Source of the DNA: Spirosoma luteum DSM 19990
Lineage (GTDB): Bacteria; Bacteroidota; Bacteroidia; Cytophagales; Spirosomataceae
Reading direction: 5' to 3'
DNA length: 64,000 bases
NCBI RefSeq assembly: GCF_000374065.1
Contig: NZ_KB893260.1
Coordinates: forward strand, 1 to 64,000
Shown here: positions 25,216-34,213 of the stretch, one piece after another
Position numbering within the stretch: the stretch's first letter is position 1
How the letters are laid out: every line of letters begins with the position of its first letter
Notes under the pieces: generated by a model
What the model was told of the DNA's origin: nothing
What the model saw: only the letters and a program-made list of their open reading frames with translations
Databases searched by the model: none
Translations under genes and position numbers: made by a program

Positions 25216-26862
25216 TTACTTCATCGTCAGGGCATTGGCTGGTACCTCGGCCGACGTTTCGCTGGCTTTTTTGCTGTGGGAGGTATCCGTATTCAACAGA
25301 TGGATGGCTTTGGAGCGGCTCCCCGAAACACGCATCAGCAGGGCGGTATTAGTTGAATACCGGAGGTTGTCGATGGTTACGTTCCGGCTGTTCTGTATCT
25401 GCACTACGGGCGGCTGACCGGCAGTCCCGGTGGGCGTGAGCAGGGTCACGTTTTTCAGCCGGATACCATCTGCTTCGATACACACCATGCCTTTGTTGCT
25501 TTGTAACACGGCATTTTCAATCAAAATATCTTTTATGGCCATTTCGGGCAGACCCCGAATCAGGATACCCGTTTCGGCTCCTTTGCAGGTTACGTTTCTG
25601 ATTTGAAACGACCGGAACTGGGGCGTACCTTCGGAAAGAGGCTGGGCCGGAATTTCGGGCAGGTCGTTGTTCTCGCCGTGTTGCGGCACCGGGTCTTTGG
25701 CCGCGTAATACATGTCGAACAGGATGGCCTCACCCGCAATGCTGGTCATGTCGATGCCGTCCACGAACACGTTTTCGACGATACCACCCCGGCCACGGGC
25801 AGTTTTGAATCGCAGGCCCACGTCGGTACCCATGAACGTGCAGTTCGACACATACAGATTTTTAACACCCCCAGACATCTCACTGCCGATAACAAACCCG
25901 CCGTGCGCGTGGTATACCCGGCAACCCCGCACCACGATGTTCTCGGTGGGTACTCCCCGCTTGCGGCCCTGCTCATCCCGACCGGATTTGATACAGATAC
26001 CATCATCGCCCACGTCGAAGAGGCAGTTTTCAATCAGGCCGTTCCGGCACGATTCCAGGTCGAGGCCGTCGCCGTTCTGGGCGTACCAGGGGTTTTTGGC
26101 GGTTACGTTTCGCAGGGTGATATCTTCGCACAAAAGTGGGTGCAGGCACCAGGCGGGGGAGTTCTGAAACGTAACGCCTTCCAGCAGGATGCGCTTGCAG
26201 CGCGTCAGGCTCAGCATATTAGGGCGCAGAAAATCCTTAATGTCGCTATAATAACTCATCGGCTGTCCGGCCCTGATGGTCATTTCGGCCCCTTTGAGCG
26301 ACTGAGCCGATGGGTACCAGATATCCTGTTTCTGGTTGATCACCCCCCCCGACGCTACTAATTTCTTCCAGTGGTCGGCGGTCAGTTTACTTTTCTTCAC
26401 CATCCGCCACGCATCCCCGGCTCCGTCCAGAATACCCTCGCCCGTGATGGCCACGTTCTCCAGGTCAGTGCCGGAAACGGGCGCCTGATTCCGAATGGCT
26501 TCTTCACCTTCCCAGGTCGTCTGGACCAGTGGGTACACGTCGCGCTGGTCAGTAAACTGAACCAGCGCATCGCGGTTAAGCCGCAGGTTAACGTTGCTTT
26601 TTAGGACGATTGGCCCCGTCAGCCAAAGCCCGCGCGGCACCAGCACTACGCCCCCGCCCGAGCGGCTGCACTGGTCAATGGCTTTATTGATAGCGTTGGT
26701 ATTAAGGGTTAGTCCATCCGCTACGGCCCCAAACGTCGTAATAGTAAGGGTATCGGTTTTGAACACGGGCGACTTCACCGTTGGTAGACTAGACGGGCTT
26801 TGAGCGAAAGTCTGAAAAAGATTTATCAGGCAAAAAAGCGTTATACCAGCGGGTATTTTCAT
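25216..26862 (-). CDS. Polygalacturonase-like glycoside hydrolase, GH28
   Basis: Hydrolyses galacturonan or rhamnogalacturonan chains. 548 residues with signal peptide (ITLFCLINLFQTFAQ). The parallel beta helix shows the GH28 motifs in order: NGDGLD (263-268) for NTD, GDDG with D286-D287, HGG (320-322) for the GHG motif with H320, and RFK (351-353) for RIK. TFGAVADG near residue 43 is the usual N-terminal mark. The gene converges on lacI with 15 bp between and has its own operator-like palindrome 94 bp upstream, so it is a separate transcription unit of the same regulon. Exo or endo action cannot be decided. Confidence 0.92.
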   Translation of the reverse strand: MKIPAGITLFCLINLFQTFAQSPSSLPTVKSPVFKTDTLTITTFGAVADGLTLNTNAINKAIDQCSRSGGGVVLVPRGLWLTGPIVLKSNVNLRLNRDALVQFTDQRDVYPLVQTTWEGEEAIRNQAPVSGTDLENVAITGEGILDGAGDAWRMVKKSKLTADHWKKLVASGGVINQKQDIWYPSAQSLKGAEMTIRAGQPMSYYSDIKDFLRPNMLSLTRCKRILLEGVTFQNSPAWCLHPLLCEDITLRNVTAKNPWYAQNGDGLDLESCRNGLIENCLFDVGDDGICIKSGRDEQGRKRGVPTENIVVRGCRVYHAHGGFVIGSEMSGGVKNLYVSNCTFMGTDVGLRFKTARGRGGIVENVFVDGIDMTSIAGEAILFDMYYAAKDPVPQHGENNDLPEIPAQPLSEGTPQFRSFQIRNVTCKGAETGILIRGLPEMAIKDILIENAVLQSNKGMVCIEADGIRLKNVTLLTPTGTAGQPPVVQIQNSRNVTIDNLRYSTNTALLMRVSGSRSKAIHLLNTDTSHSKKASETSAEVPANALTMK

Positions 26863-26955
26863 TTGATCAGTAGCTATTTATGGAGGATGCTCCAGAGCAT
26901 CATCTTATAAATAGACGACATAGTCAGTACTTTTTCAAGAATAGTTTACCCTTTT

Positions 26956-26989
26956 TTTACGCAATCGTTGCCGGTAACGATTGCGTAAA
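26956..26989. promoter_or_regulatory. Putative LacI-type operator upstream of the GH28 gene
   Basis: A 34-bp palindrome with arms TTTACGCAATCGTTGCC and GGTAACGATTGCGTAAA and one mismatched pair. Its left arm and the preceding T run are the same as at 23933-23953. It lies 94-127 bp upstream of the GH28 start codon. Confidence 0.78.
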
Positions 26990-27071
26990 CACAGTTATTG
27001 CCTGCACGAACCAGTGTAGTGGCTGAATTGATTCAGGCGGGCAGAACTGTACTAACGTCAGGCCGACTTGG

Positions 27072-27599
27072 TTATAACGTTACAAAATTCGCAATAGCTG
27101 GCTGTAGCTTAGGCAGGATGGCTTCAATCTGCGTTTTTTCATCGTCGGTCCACTGGCGCGGCTGTTCAAAAACGCAGGGCTGTAAAATGCCCCATAGTTT
27201 CCCGCCACCATGAATGGGGGCATGAATCAGGGCGCGATGGCCGAACGTTTTATTCTCGAAGGCTTCGTTCAGCACACCGGGACCGGCGGTTTTTACATCA
27301 TCTACGTAGATAACTTTGGTACTGTCCAGGGCCGACCGGAACAACGGGTCTTCCTGTGGCAGGTCGGTTGTATCCGGCTGCCAGTCGGGTTGAACTACGT
27401 CGGGAATAGACCCGTCTTTACGCCAGCAAAAGGCAATGCGGCCACGTTCCTGGTCCGGCTGGCGGACATAGATGAAGCAGCGGTCGGCGTTCAGTGTTTC
27501 TCCCACCACGCTCATGGCTTCGTAGAGTGTTTTGTCGTCAGTAAATCCTTTTTTTAACAGCGCGTCGATGGCTGCGGGGAGTTTTTGTTGAGTATCCAT
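27072..27599 (-). CDS. GAF-domain protein
   Basis: 175 residues made almost entirely of one GAF domain: TLYEAMSVVGETLNADRCFIYVRQP at the start, GRIAFCWRKDG, then ALIHAPIHGGGKLWGILQPCVFEQPRQWTDDEKTQIEAILPKLQPAI. GAF domains bind small ligands such as cyclic nucleotides, bilins or oxidants. No kinase, cyclase or DNA-binding output domain is attached, so it must act through a partner or as a free-standing sensor or enzyme. It stands alone between the pectin locus and the divergent biotin synthase gene. Ligand and role unknown. Confidence 0.8.
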   Translation of the reverse strand: MDTQQKLPAAIDALLKKGFTDDKTLYEAMSVVGETLNADRCFIYVRQPDQERGRIAFCWRKDGSIPDVVQPDWQPDTTDLPQEDPLFRSALDSTKVIYVDDVKTAGPGVLNEAFENKTFGHRALIHAPIHGGGKLWGILQPCVFEQPRQWTDDEKTQIEAILPKLQPAIANFVTL

Positions 27600-27689
27600 A
27601 CATAGTTAACACCCTGAAGCGTACTCTGTTTAGACTTCCTGTCCGGCTGTATTTTCATCTTCTTATGTTGTTACATACACGGAAGATGT

Positions 27690-27720
27690 TTTAGAAGAAC
27701 TCCCAGAAGCCATATCTTTG
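27690..27720 (+). promoter_or_regulatory. Likely Bacteroidota promoter of bioB
   Basis: TATCTTTG at 27713-27720 matches the -7 TAnnTTTG; TTTA at 27690-27693, exactly 19 bp before, is one base off the -33 TTTG. The distance to the bioB start is 38 bp. Confidence 0.6.
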
Positions 27721-27757
27721 CAGCCAAAGCAAGTAGTAACATCTTTAACGCGTCAAT

Positions 27758-28753
27758 ATGCTCCGTACCGATTGGACCCGCGCTGAAATCGCCGACATTT
27801 ATAACTCGCCCGTGCTGGACCTGATGTACCGGGCCGCTACCGTTCACCGCCAACATCATGACCCGCAGGAGGTACAGGTTTGTACGCTGCTATCCGTCAA
27901 GACGGGGGGCTGCCCCGAAGACTGTGCCTACTGCCCACAGGCTGCCCGGTATCATACCGACGTGAAGGTGCAGAAACTGATGGAAGTGGACGACGTGCTG
28001 ACGGCTGCCCAACGGGCCAAAGACACGGGGAGTACCCGCTTCTGCATGGGGGCTGCCTGGCGTGAAGTGCGCGATAACCGCGATTTCGACAAAGTCCTCG
28101 ACATGGTACAGGGCGTAAACGAAATGGGGCTGGAAGTGTGCTGTACCCTGGGTATGCTCACCGAACAGCAGGCACAGAAACTGAAAGATGCCGGGCTGTA
28201 CGCTTACAACCATAACCTCGATACGAGCGAAGAATTTTACGGCGACATCATCAGCACCCGTACGTACGACGACCGGCTGGATACGCTGGGCCACGCCCGC
28301 AAAGCCGGTATTTCCGTTTGTTCGGGTGGAATCATTGGCATGGGCGAATCCGATACCGACCGGATTGGGATGCTGCACACGCTGGCTACACTGCCCCAGC
28401 ACCCGGAGTCGGTACCGGTCAATGCGCTGGTACCGGTAGAGGGTACCCCGCTCGAAGACCAGCCCCGCGTGTCGGTTTGGGAGATGATCCGGATGATTGC
28501 CACCGCCCGGATTAGTATGCCCAAAGCGATGGTACGGCTCTCTGCCGGGCGCGTTCGGATGACTACCGAAGAGCAGGCACTTTGCTTTCTGGCCGGAGCC
28601 AACTCTATCTTCGCCGGTGATAAACTACTGACCACACCGAACCCCAGCGAAGATACCGACGCGCAATTGTTCCAGATGCTCAATATCCGCCCCCGTAAAG
28701 CGTTCAAAGATGCAGCCCAGGCGACCGTTATGTTCGACCAAATTCCGCTTTAG
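27758..28753 (+). CDS. bioB: Biotin synthase
   Basis: Radical SAM enzyme that inserts sulfur into dethiobiotin, the last step of biotin synthesis. 331 residues. The radical SAM 4Fe-4S cluster ligands are C52, C56 and C59 in [12 protein letters not shown]. Other marks are [32 protein letters not shown], and VPLNALVP-like [13 protein letters not shown], then [13 protein letters not shown] with the conserved arginine for the 2Fe-2S cluster and [15 protein letters not shown]. Full length and intact. No other bio gene is adjacent; a biotinyl carrier protein lies 28 kb away in this window. Confidence 0.95.
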   Translation: MLRTDWTRAEIADIYNSPVLDLMYRAATVHRQHHDPQEVQVCTLLSVKTGGCPEDCAYCPQAARYHTDVKVQKLMEVDDVLTAAQRAKDTGSTRFCMGAAWREVRDNRDFDKVLDMVQGVNEMGLEVCCTLGMLTEQQAQKLKDAGLYAYNHNLDTSEEFYGDIISTRTYDDRLDTLGHARKAGISVCSGGIIGMGESDTDRIGMLHTLATLPQHPESVPVNALVPVEGTPLEDQPRVSVWEMIRMIATARISMPKAMVRLSAGRVRMTTEEQALCFLAGANSIFAGDKLLTTPNPSEDTDAQLFQMLNIRPRKAFKDAAQATVMFDQIPL

Positions 28754-28774
28754 GAGTCTTGATTATAGTAGTAG

Positions 28775-28825
28775 CCAACTGCCTGGCGGGTCATACCATA
28801 AATGTATGACCCGCCAGGCAGTTGG
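28775..28825. terminator. Long perfect hairpin after bioB
   Basis: 22-bp perfect stem (28775-28796 with 28804-28825) around a 7-nt loop, in the gap between the convergent bioB and Nif3-like genes. No T tract. Probably a bidirectional terminator. Confidence 0.7.
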
Positions 28826-28883
28826 TTGTAAAAACTATGCGTGTTCAGTATGGATGCTGCCGATAACCGAGACACCACTGATT

Positions 28884-29786
28884 TTACAAATAAGTAAATT
28901 CATTGCCGGAGGAGATATAGGTGATATTGACACCGGGTAACTGAGGTTTCAGCCAGGACACGACCCATTCCATGCCGGCCGCTTCGCTCATGATGTGGCC
29001 CAGAATCACTAAGGATAACTTTTTGCCCTGTCGGCGGGCATCCCGCACGTACTCCGGCGTTTCCCACTCACTGGCTTCTCCGCAGAAAATTACGTCAGGC
29101 TGGGTCTTTTCGATGGCAGTAATCTGGCTGCGTCCGCCCGCGGCACCCGGCATCAGCAAAATGCGCTGGCAGGACTGCGCCGGGTCGCCAACTACCCGCA
29201 CCAGTTTAATGCCCAGTCTGTCTTTGGCGTGGGCAATAAGCTGGCCCAGGGGCGTAGCGCGTAGGGTAAGCACGTGCGGATTATCAGAGTCGGCGTACTT
29301 CGCCCAGTCTAAGGTTGTCAGCAAGCCGGTCAGTACGCCATCGGGCCGGTGCGCGTGCAGGTAATCATGAAAACGCCAGACTGCAATACCGTGCTTCGTC
29401 AGCAAAGCCTGCTTGTTCCGGAATACATCATCGTTTTGCAGCCAGTCGGTATCGTCGGCATGATTATAAAAGGTTGGCTCATGGGCAATAATAAAGTTGG
29501 CTCCCGCAGCAATGGCTTTTTCAACAACCTCAGCTGTAGCAAACATGGTGGACACAATACCCGTTACAGTTTGGGATAAACTGCCTGCTTTTAGCGTATC
29601 TACCGTTTTGGGGAATGGAGCACTCGGAATCGACTTCAGGATCAGGTCAATGACCTGGCCAACCGTAACGGAAGGTGGTTGGCTTCTGGTTTCCCCACTT
29701 AGTTCAAAGGGCGGCATTAGTAATGAAGCCCCGGCGGCTTTGGTCATGACGCCCACAAAGGCGCGTCGTCCGGTAAGTTCCTGCAT
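28884..29786 (-). CDS. Nif3-like dinuclear metal protein with a Tat-type signal
   Basis: About 300 residues from the ATG at 29786; the frame is open to 29849, but the later start puts a twin-arginine signal (TGRRAFVGVMTKAAGASLLMPP) at the N-terminus. The body matches the Nif3/YbgI family: VGQVIDLIL, TVTGIVSTMFATAEVVEKAIAAGANFIIAHEPTFYNH with the metal-binding histidine, VWRFHDYLH, and the C-terminal VILGHIMSEAAGMEW with further ligands. Nif3-family proteins are usually cytosolic and their reaction is poorly known (GTP cyclohydrolase-like activity has been proposed for some). An exported member is unusual. It is followed by no operon partner. Confidence 0.8.
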   Translation of the reverse strand: MQELTGRRAFVGVMTKAAGASLLMPPFELSGETRSQPPSVTVGQVIDLILKSIPSAPFPKTVDTLKAGSLSQTVTGIVSTMFATAEVVEKAIAAGANFIIAHEPTFYNHADDTDWLQNDDVFRNKQALLTKHGIAVWRFHDYLHAHRPDGVLTGLLTTLDWAKYADSDNPHVLTLRATPLGQLIAHAKDRLGIKLVRVVGDPAQSCQRILLMPGAAGGRSQITAIEKTQPDVIFCGEASEWETPEYVRDARRQGKKLSLVILGHIMSEAAGMEWVVSWLKPQLPGVNITYISSGNEFTYL

Positions 29787-29905
29787 GTTCGTACGTAAGC
29801 TGCTTTTAACTGGCCAAGATAAGCAGCCGGTGCGAAATTGTTGATGCATAGGCTATAAACCGTGCTGCCGGGGTGCCCTATTAGCGTACTCTTCAATTTG
29901 AGCAC

Positions 29906-29945
29906 AAAAAAAAGGGAGCTAAGCGCAAACTTAACTCCCTTTTTG
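29906..29945 (-). terminator. Intrinsic terminator of the lipoprotein gene
   Basis: Stem GGGAG-x-TAAG (29914-29923) with CTTA-x-CTCCC (29930-29939), one mismatch, flanked by an A run on the left and a T run on the right, so it can end transcription in either direction; it lies 15 bp after the stop at 29960. Confidence 0.75.
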
Positions 29946-29959
29946 CCGGCCCGGCTTTA

Positions 29960-30757
29960 TTACAAGACGAGTGTATATTCTTCTTTCGCTATTTTATCAA
30001 TGAGTACTTCTGCTAAACTCATAGCGTGCTCTTTCCGTACTTCCAGTTTTGCTTTGGTGTCAACCGTTACATTGATAATGTGGTTGTTGTACAGTACATG
30101 CAGGGTTCCTTTACTGGTGTCCCAAACAGCTTTGTCGCCTAATTCCCGGACAGCCTCCACCGTAGCCAAACCAATGGCGGGCATCGTTAGGGGCGGAGCA
30201 GCAGCCGATATACCACTGTGCTTGGGCTGGTTGTCATCCGTTGTCGAATTTACCGTTTCTGCCAGATTGCTTTCTGTCGTCTCATCGGTGCTGATGATGG
30301 CATTAGGGTTGGTCCCTCCGGTACTGGTAGTGGTTTGTATTGGGTTTTCTTTTGGAGCAGCCGGATCTATTTCTTCTGATTCAGCTGACTGGTGCTTACC
30401 CTGGTACATTTTGTCGAACATATATTCGGCAATGTACACCGATGTATAGGGTTTATCGCCACCAAATGAAACCGCCACTTTGTTGCCCGCCCAGACAAAA
30501 TCACAGCCATTTTTCTCAAGCCTTTCTTCCAGCCTGGTGGTTACATCCAGGTTGAACATCTGGCGGACGTACTCTTCACCCAGAATGTTGCAGGGCTGGT
30601 CGTAATTAAAATCCGGAGTAAGCATTTTTAACCCCGACACGCGTCTGGCCATGATGGGGCTTGCCTCCGTCTGACTGGCGGGATCCTGAGGGGTGCTTGG
30701 GTTATTACAGGCTAAACACAGTACGGGGAAAGCCAGTATCAGTGATTTGATTTTCAT
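29960..30757 (-). CDS. Putative lipoprotein of unknown function
   Basis: 265 residues. The N-terminus has a lipoprotein signal (LILAFPVLCLAC, lipidated C17), so it is predicted to be membrane-anchored. The middle (about residues 120-180) is a low-complexity Thr/Asn/Ser/Asp linker (TTTSTGGTNPNA, TTESNLAETVNSTTDDN). It separates an N-terminal part with LGEEYVRQMFNL and CDFVWAGNKVAVSFGG from a C-terminal part with GDKAVWDTSKGTLHVLYNNHIINVTV. The two folded halves resemble each other weakly in their strand patterns. No family recognised. It is 75 bp downstream of the OmpA-family gene in the same direction. Confidence 0.65.
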   Translation of the reverse strand: MKIKSLILAFPVLCLACNNPSTPQDPASQTEASPIMARRVSGLKMLTPDFNYDQPCNILGEEYVRQMFNLDVTTRLEERLEKNGCDFVWAGNKVAVSFGGDKPYTSVYIAEYMFDKMYQGKHQSAESEEIDPAAPKENPIQTTTSTGGTNPNAIISTDETTESNLAETVNSTTDDNQPKHSGISAAAPPLTMPAIGLATVEAVRELGDKAVWDTSKGTLHVLYNNHIINVTVDTKAKLEVRKEHAMSLAEVLIDKIAKEEYTLVL

Positions 30758-30832
30758 GATATAATTAAAGAAAAGCCAAAATTAGCGTTTTCTTACATAC
30801 CAGATTAACTATCCGTATGTTTTTGTCGCCCG

Positions 30833-32260
30833 CTACAATTTAATAAATTCCACCCGTCGGTTATTCGCCTTGCCTTCGGCTGACGTATTGGGTACGGCTG
30901 GTTGTGATTCACCCTTACCATCGGTTTCCATGCGACCGGCATTAATGCCGAACGAGTTTGTTAGTTCTGTTTTCACCGCAGCCGCCCGCTTTTTCGATAG
31001 GGCCATGTTCGATGCCTCGTCGCCGTCGGAATCGGTATGGCCAATGATGCGAACCTTCACATCTGCATTTTCGGACAGGACGCTGGCTATATCTTTCAGG
31101 GTGCCGAACGATTCAGGTTTGATTTTGTCGGAGTTGATATCGAACAGGATTCCGTTGGTTACAAATTTTCCTTCGGTTATGAGTTTATTTCGGGTATCCG
31201 GTGCCCCAACGGCCAGCCGGATGTTACTAACGTAATAACGGTCTTCGGATTTGTGCGTATCGCCCATGGACAGCACCACGCCGTTATACGTTACGCCGGG
31301 CTGAAAAGCGCGGGGAATATCCCATACTTTGGTTTCGTTTACATACACCCGCAGCCGCTGTTTCTGCCGCCACATGGACACATGCGCCACATTGCGTTTC
31401 GGGGCAAAAAAAGCGGGTAGATCGGTTTCATTTTTCATGACTTCGTCGCCCTTCGCATAAGTAATAAATTCGGTCAGGCCAGCTTCATTACCACCGGCAT
31501 TTTGCGGATGTAAACCCACGCGTACTCCTTCGGTTGGAGTAGGGAAACGCCCCCATTTAGCGAAATCTTTAGCCGGATTTACCATAGTAACCAGATTAAC
31601 CCATAAATAGGACGAATAAAAACTGAATGTTTCATTGGCTGCCAGATCGAACTGGAGCGTGAAATTATCCGGCAGACTCTTGATGAATTCAGGCAGGTAT
31701 TCGCCCTTTTTGTTGAACATGAGCCAATGTCCGGCCTGAGCGTCGATGGTTACTATTTCGCCAGAACCCGTCGAATTCCACTTGTCCGGAAAATCGCCGA
31801 TGGCATCCTGCATGAAATCCTCAACGGCAATCACTTTCTCACCGGGCACAAAATCGAATTTACTGTAAGACTTCAGGGTGGCCGGGACTTTGGTCTTACT
31901 TACATCATTGTCAGCGGGTTCGTTACTGGCCGACTGGTTGCCATTACCGGTCCGGGCGGGTGAACTACCCGTTGAGGAATTGTCGGTATTCCCGTTGGTA
32001 TCTGCATTATTATTGGTAGACTGGCTGTCCTTCTGATTTGGCTGTGCTTTGTTTTTCTTTTTGAATATGCCCATAACACCTTCCTCCACTTTGTCCAGCC
32101 CTTTATTGATACCCTGATCAATTTTACTATTGGTCCGGTACTCAACGTTCCGTTCTACCACCCGACCCGGATCATTCACGCGTACCTGAGCGTGTGCCAA
32201 AAGAGTTGTCAGGCATAGTAGCAGGGTAGAGCTACGGGTCTTATTTATGCGGTTTTTCAT
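30833..32260 (-). CDS. OmpA-family outer-membrane protein
   Basis: 475 residues with signal peptide (LLLCLTTLLAHAQ). The region of residues about 75-125 is a Gln/Asn/Ser/Thr linker (QKDSQSTNNNADTNGN). A central beta-rich domain (FDFVPGEKVIAVEDFMQDAIGDFPDKW to DRYYVSNIRLAVG) looks like a LamG/concanavalin-like fold. The C-terminal 115 residues are an OmpA domain: ILFDINSDKIKPESFGTLKDIASVL and VRIIGHTDSDGDEASNMALSKKRAAAVKTEL, which binds peptidoglycan. So it probably tethers the outer membrane to the cell wall while presenting an exposed domain. Intact; promoter region lies in the 135 bp shared with the divergent LpxH-like gene. Confidence 0.85.
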   Translation of the reverse strand: MKNRINKTRSSTLLLCLTTLLAHAQVRVNDPGRVVERNVEYRTNSKIDQGINKGLDKVEEGVMGIFKKKNKAQPNQKDSQSTNNNADTNGNTDNSSTGSSPARTGNGNQSASNEPADNDVSKTKVPATLKSYSKFDFVPGEKVIAVEDFMQDAIGDFPDKWNSTGSGEIVTIDAQAGHWLMFNKKGEYLPEFIKSLPDNFTLQFDLAANETFSFYSSYLWVNLVTMVNPAKDFAKWGRFPTPTEGVRVGLHPQNAGGNEAGLTEFITYAKGDEVMKNETDLPAFFAPKRNVAHVSMWRQKQRLRVYVNETKVWDIPRAFQPGVTYNGVVLSMGDTHKSEDRYYVSNIRLAVGAPDTRNKLITEGKFVTNGILFDINSDKIKPESFGTLKDIASVLSENADVKVRIIGHTDSDGDEASNMALSKKRAAAVKTELTNSFGINAGRMETDGKGESQPAVPNTSAEGKANNRRVEFIKL

Positions 32261-32395
32261 AAGCGTTAACTAGGTTGCTGCTGATAGTGTGGAAAAGTAG
32301 GGAAGAATTCAACCGGTCTGAATACATCTTGAGCGAACGGTAGGGTATAGGCGTATACGCTGGGTTTTGTACCTTTACCACCGAATTTTTCAAGC

Positions 32396-33172
32396 ATGTC
32401 CACCATCGAAACCATTCTGCTTGCCCCCGGTCAAAAGGCTTATTTTGCGTCCGATTTTCATTTGGGTACCCCCACGCCCGATCAAAGCCGCGAACGCGAG
32501 CGGGCCGTAGTGGCCTGGCTCGATGCTGTCCGGTCCGATGCCGGGGTGATTTTTCTGGTAGGTGATGTCTTTGATTTCTGGTTCGAGTACAAAAAAGCCG
32601 TGCCCAAAGGCTTTATCCGGTTGCAGGGAAAACTGGCTGAACTAACCGATGCCGGTACGCGGATAATTCTCTTTACGGGCAACCACGACATGTGGATGAA
32701 TGACTACTTCACGCAGGAAATGGGCATTCCGGTTTACCGCGAGCCGCGCCGGTACGAGATAGGGAGCAAGCACTTCCTGATTGGGCACGGCGACGGACTC
32801 GGACCCGGCGATTTTGTTTACAAACGCCTGAAAACGGTTTTTGAGAGCAAACTGGCCCATAGCCTGTTTCGGCTCGTTCATCCCGATATGGGCATCGGGC
32901 TGGCGCATGCCTGGTCCCGGCGGAGCCGAATCAGCAACAATAAAAAAGGAGAGGAGCACTTCCTGGGCGAAGACCGTGAGTGGCTCATGCAGTACTGTCG
33001 CGAGGTAGAAGCGCAAATGCACCACGATTACTACGTTTTCGGTCACCGGCACCTGCCCCTCGATTTAGCCGTATCATCTACCAGCCGGTACATAAACCTG
33101 GGTGAGTGGGTGAGTGCCAAAACGTACGGCGTTTTCGATGGTGAACTGTTGCGACTGGAAACGTGGTCGTGA
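32396..33172 (+). CDS. UDP-2,3-diacylglucosamine diphosphatase, LpxH-like
   Basis: Calcineurin-like phosphoesterase predicted to cleave UDP-2,3-diacylglucosamine in lipid A synthesis. 258 residues. Metal ligands are seen in DFH (D20, H22), GDVFDFW (D57), GNHDMW (N96, H97), GHGDGLG and the C-terminal FGHRHLP. The FHLG start, LVGDVFDFWFEY and the insert with AHAWSRRSR are typical of the Bacteroidota LpxH group. It stands alone, divergent from the OmpA gene and closed by a strong terminator. Confidence 0.87.
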   Translation: MSTIETILLAPGQKAYFASDFHLGTPTPDQSRERERAVVAWLDAVRSDAGVIFLVGDVFDFWFEYKKAVPKGFIRLQGKLAELTDAGTRIILFTGNHDMWMNDYFTQEMGIPVYREPRRYEIGSKHFLIGHGDGLGPGDFVYKRLKTVFESKLAHSLFRLVHPDMGIGLAHAWSRRSRISNNKKGEEHFLGEDREWLMQYCREVEAQMHHDYYVFGHRHLPLDLAVSSTSRYINLGEWVSAKTYGVFDGELLRLETWS

Positions 33173-33194
33173 AGGACGTACGGGTAGCCAACAG

Positions 33195-33243
33195 GCATAA
33201 AAAAGACCGTTACCTGCCAGGCAGGTAACGGTCTTTTTTATGC
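33195..33243. terminator. Bidirectional intrinsic terminator
   Basis: Two 24-nt perfectly complementary arms (33195-33218 and 33220-33243) around a single central A, with six A at the left and six T at the right. It separates the convergent LpxH-like and T9SS-protein genes and can end both. Confidence 0.88.
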
Positions 33244-33258
33244 ACGTACTGAGAAACG

Positions 33259-34176
33259 CTACTGCTTGATTATTTTTTTGTTGACGGGCTTGCCCTGCAT
33301 GAGCATCCGCACAAAATAGACACCGCCCGGCAAGTCACCCACTTTGAGTTGAACCGTATTCAGACCCGCTTTGGCAGGCTGCACACTGTTGCGCCGGGCC
33401 AAACTGTTGGCATCCAGTACATCGAGCGATACGGCCGCCTGATCGTCGGGGCTGAAATACGTCACCTGCACCACATCAGTGGTGGGGTTGGGGTATACGA
33501 TTACTGAGAACTGAGCCAGATCATCGTCTGCATTGACGGCAATGCCCATCTGTTCCTGTTTATCCTTCAATACGTTCTTCAGGCTGATTACCCCACTCAT
33601 CTGCTCCAGTGGTTTGGCCGTCATGCTGGACCGCTGACCGGAGCGCGTGTAAAAACTACTGCGCACGTTAAGGGCCATTTTCTGATCGGCAAACTGAGCA
33701 AATGAATCCTCTGGCGACAGGATGTTTACCTGGGTAGGGTCGCCCCCGGTGCCCCGGAAAGTGAATAATGCTACCGGATTGCCCGCCGTGAAAGAACCGT
33801 AATTCGTTTCCTGAGGGGCTTTCCCGATCACATAGTAAGCCCAGTTGGCATCGGCGCCGGTTTGTGCAAAAGCATCCGGTGTGGCTAGCTTATAGGCTGC
33901 TTTGTCCCAGATACCCCGGATGTCCTGTACGTTGGTCAGCACGAAATCTTTGGGTACTTTCAACGAGAACTGCGCCGTGGCCCCAAAATCTTCCGATTCA
34001 GGATTGTTGGCATTGGGAGTGGAGTAATTGGGCACAACCCAGGCCGTGAATACGCCCGTTGCCGGTTCGCGGGTTATCATATACCGCACTTCGTTCGACG
34101 AAAGTATGGGCATATCCTGGGCCTGAACGACTACAAAGCTCAACCAAAGTAGTAAACTGATGCTGAATTTTTTCAT
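33259..34176 (-). CDS. Secreted protein with T9SS sorting domain, cluster N-module
   Basis: 305 residues: signal peptide (LLLWLSFVVVQAQ), then a module of about 180 residues (YMITREPATGVFTAWVVPNYSTPNANNP, TAQFSLKVPKDFVLTNVQDIRGIWDKA, YYVIGKAPQETNYGSFTAGNPVALFTF, NVRSSFYTRSG). It ends in a type A type IX secretion sorting domain (VYPNPTTDVVQVTYF to GGVYFVRMLMQGKPVNKKIIKQ). The module is shared with the next two genes leftwards in transcription order (34214-36949 and 37021-41469), which lack this sorting tail. It should be exported by T9SS and attached to or released from the cell surface. Function of the module is unknown. Last gene of the four-gene surface cluster. Confidence 0.85.
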   Translation of the reverse strand: MKKFSISLLLWLSFVVVQAQDMPILSSNEVRYMITREPATGVFTAWVVPNYSTPNANNPESEDFGATAQFSLKVPKDFVLTNVQDIRGIWDKAAYKLATPDAFAQTGADANWAYYVIGKAPQETNYGSFTAGNPVALFTFRGTGGDPTQVNILSPEDSFAQFADQKMALNVRSSFYTRSGQRSSMTAKPLEQMSGVISLKNVLKDKQEQMGIAVNADDDLAQFSVIVYPNPTTDVVQVTYFSPDDQAAVSLDVLDANSLARRNSVQPAKAGLNTVQLKVGDLPGGVYFVRMLMQGKPVNKKIIKQ

Positions 34177-34213
34177 GGAATTTTGCGATTAGAGACGAGA
34201 ATTTGCTTTGTGG

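Noticed and set aside
26886-26901. 16-nt palindrome in the GH28 leader as an operator
   Set aside because: Its sequence (GATGCTC/GAGCATC) does not match the three related sites and short palindromes of this size are common by chance.
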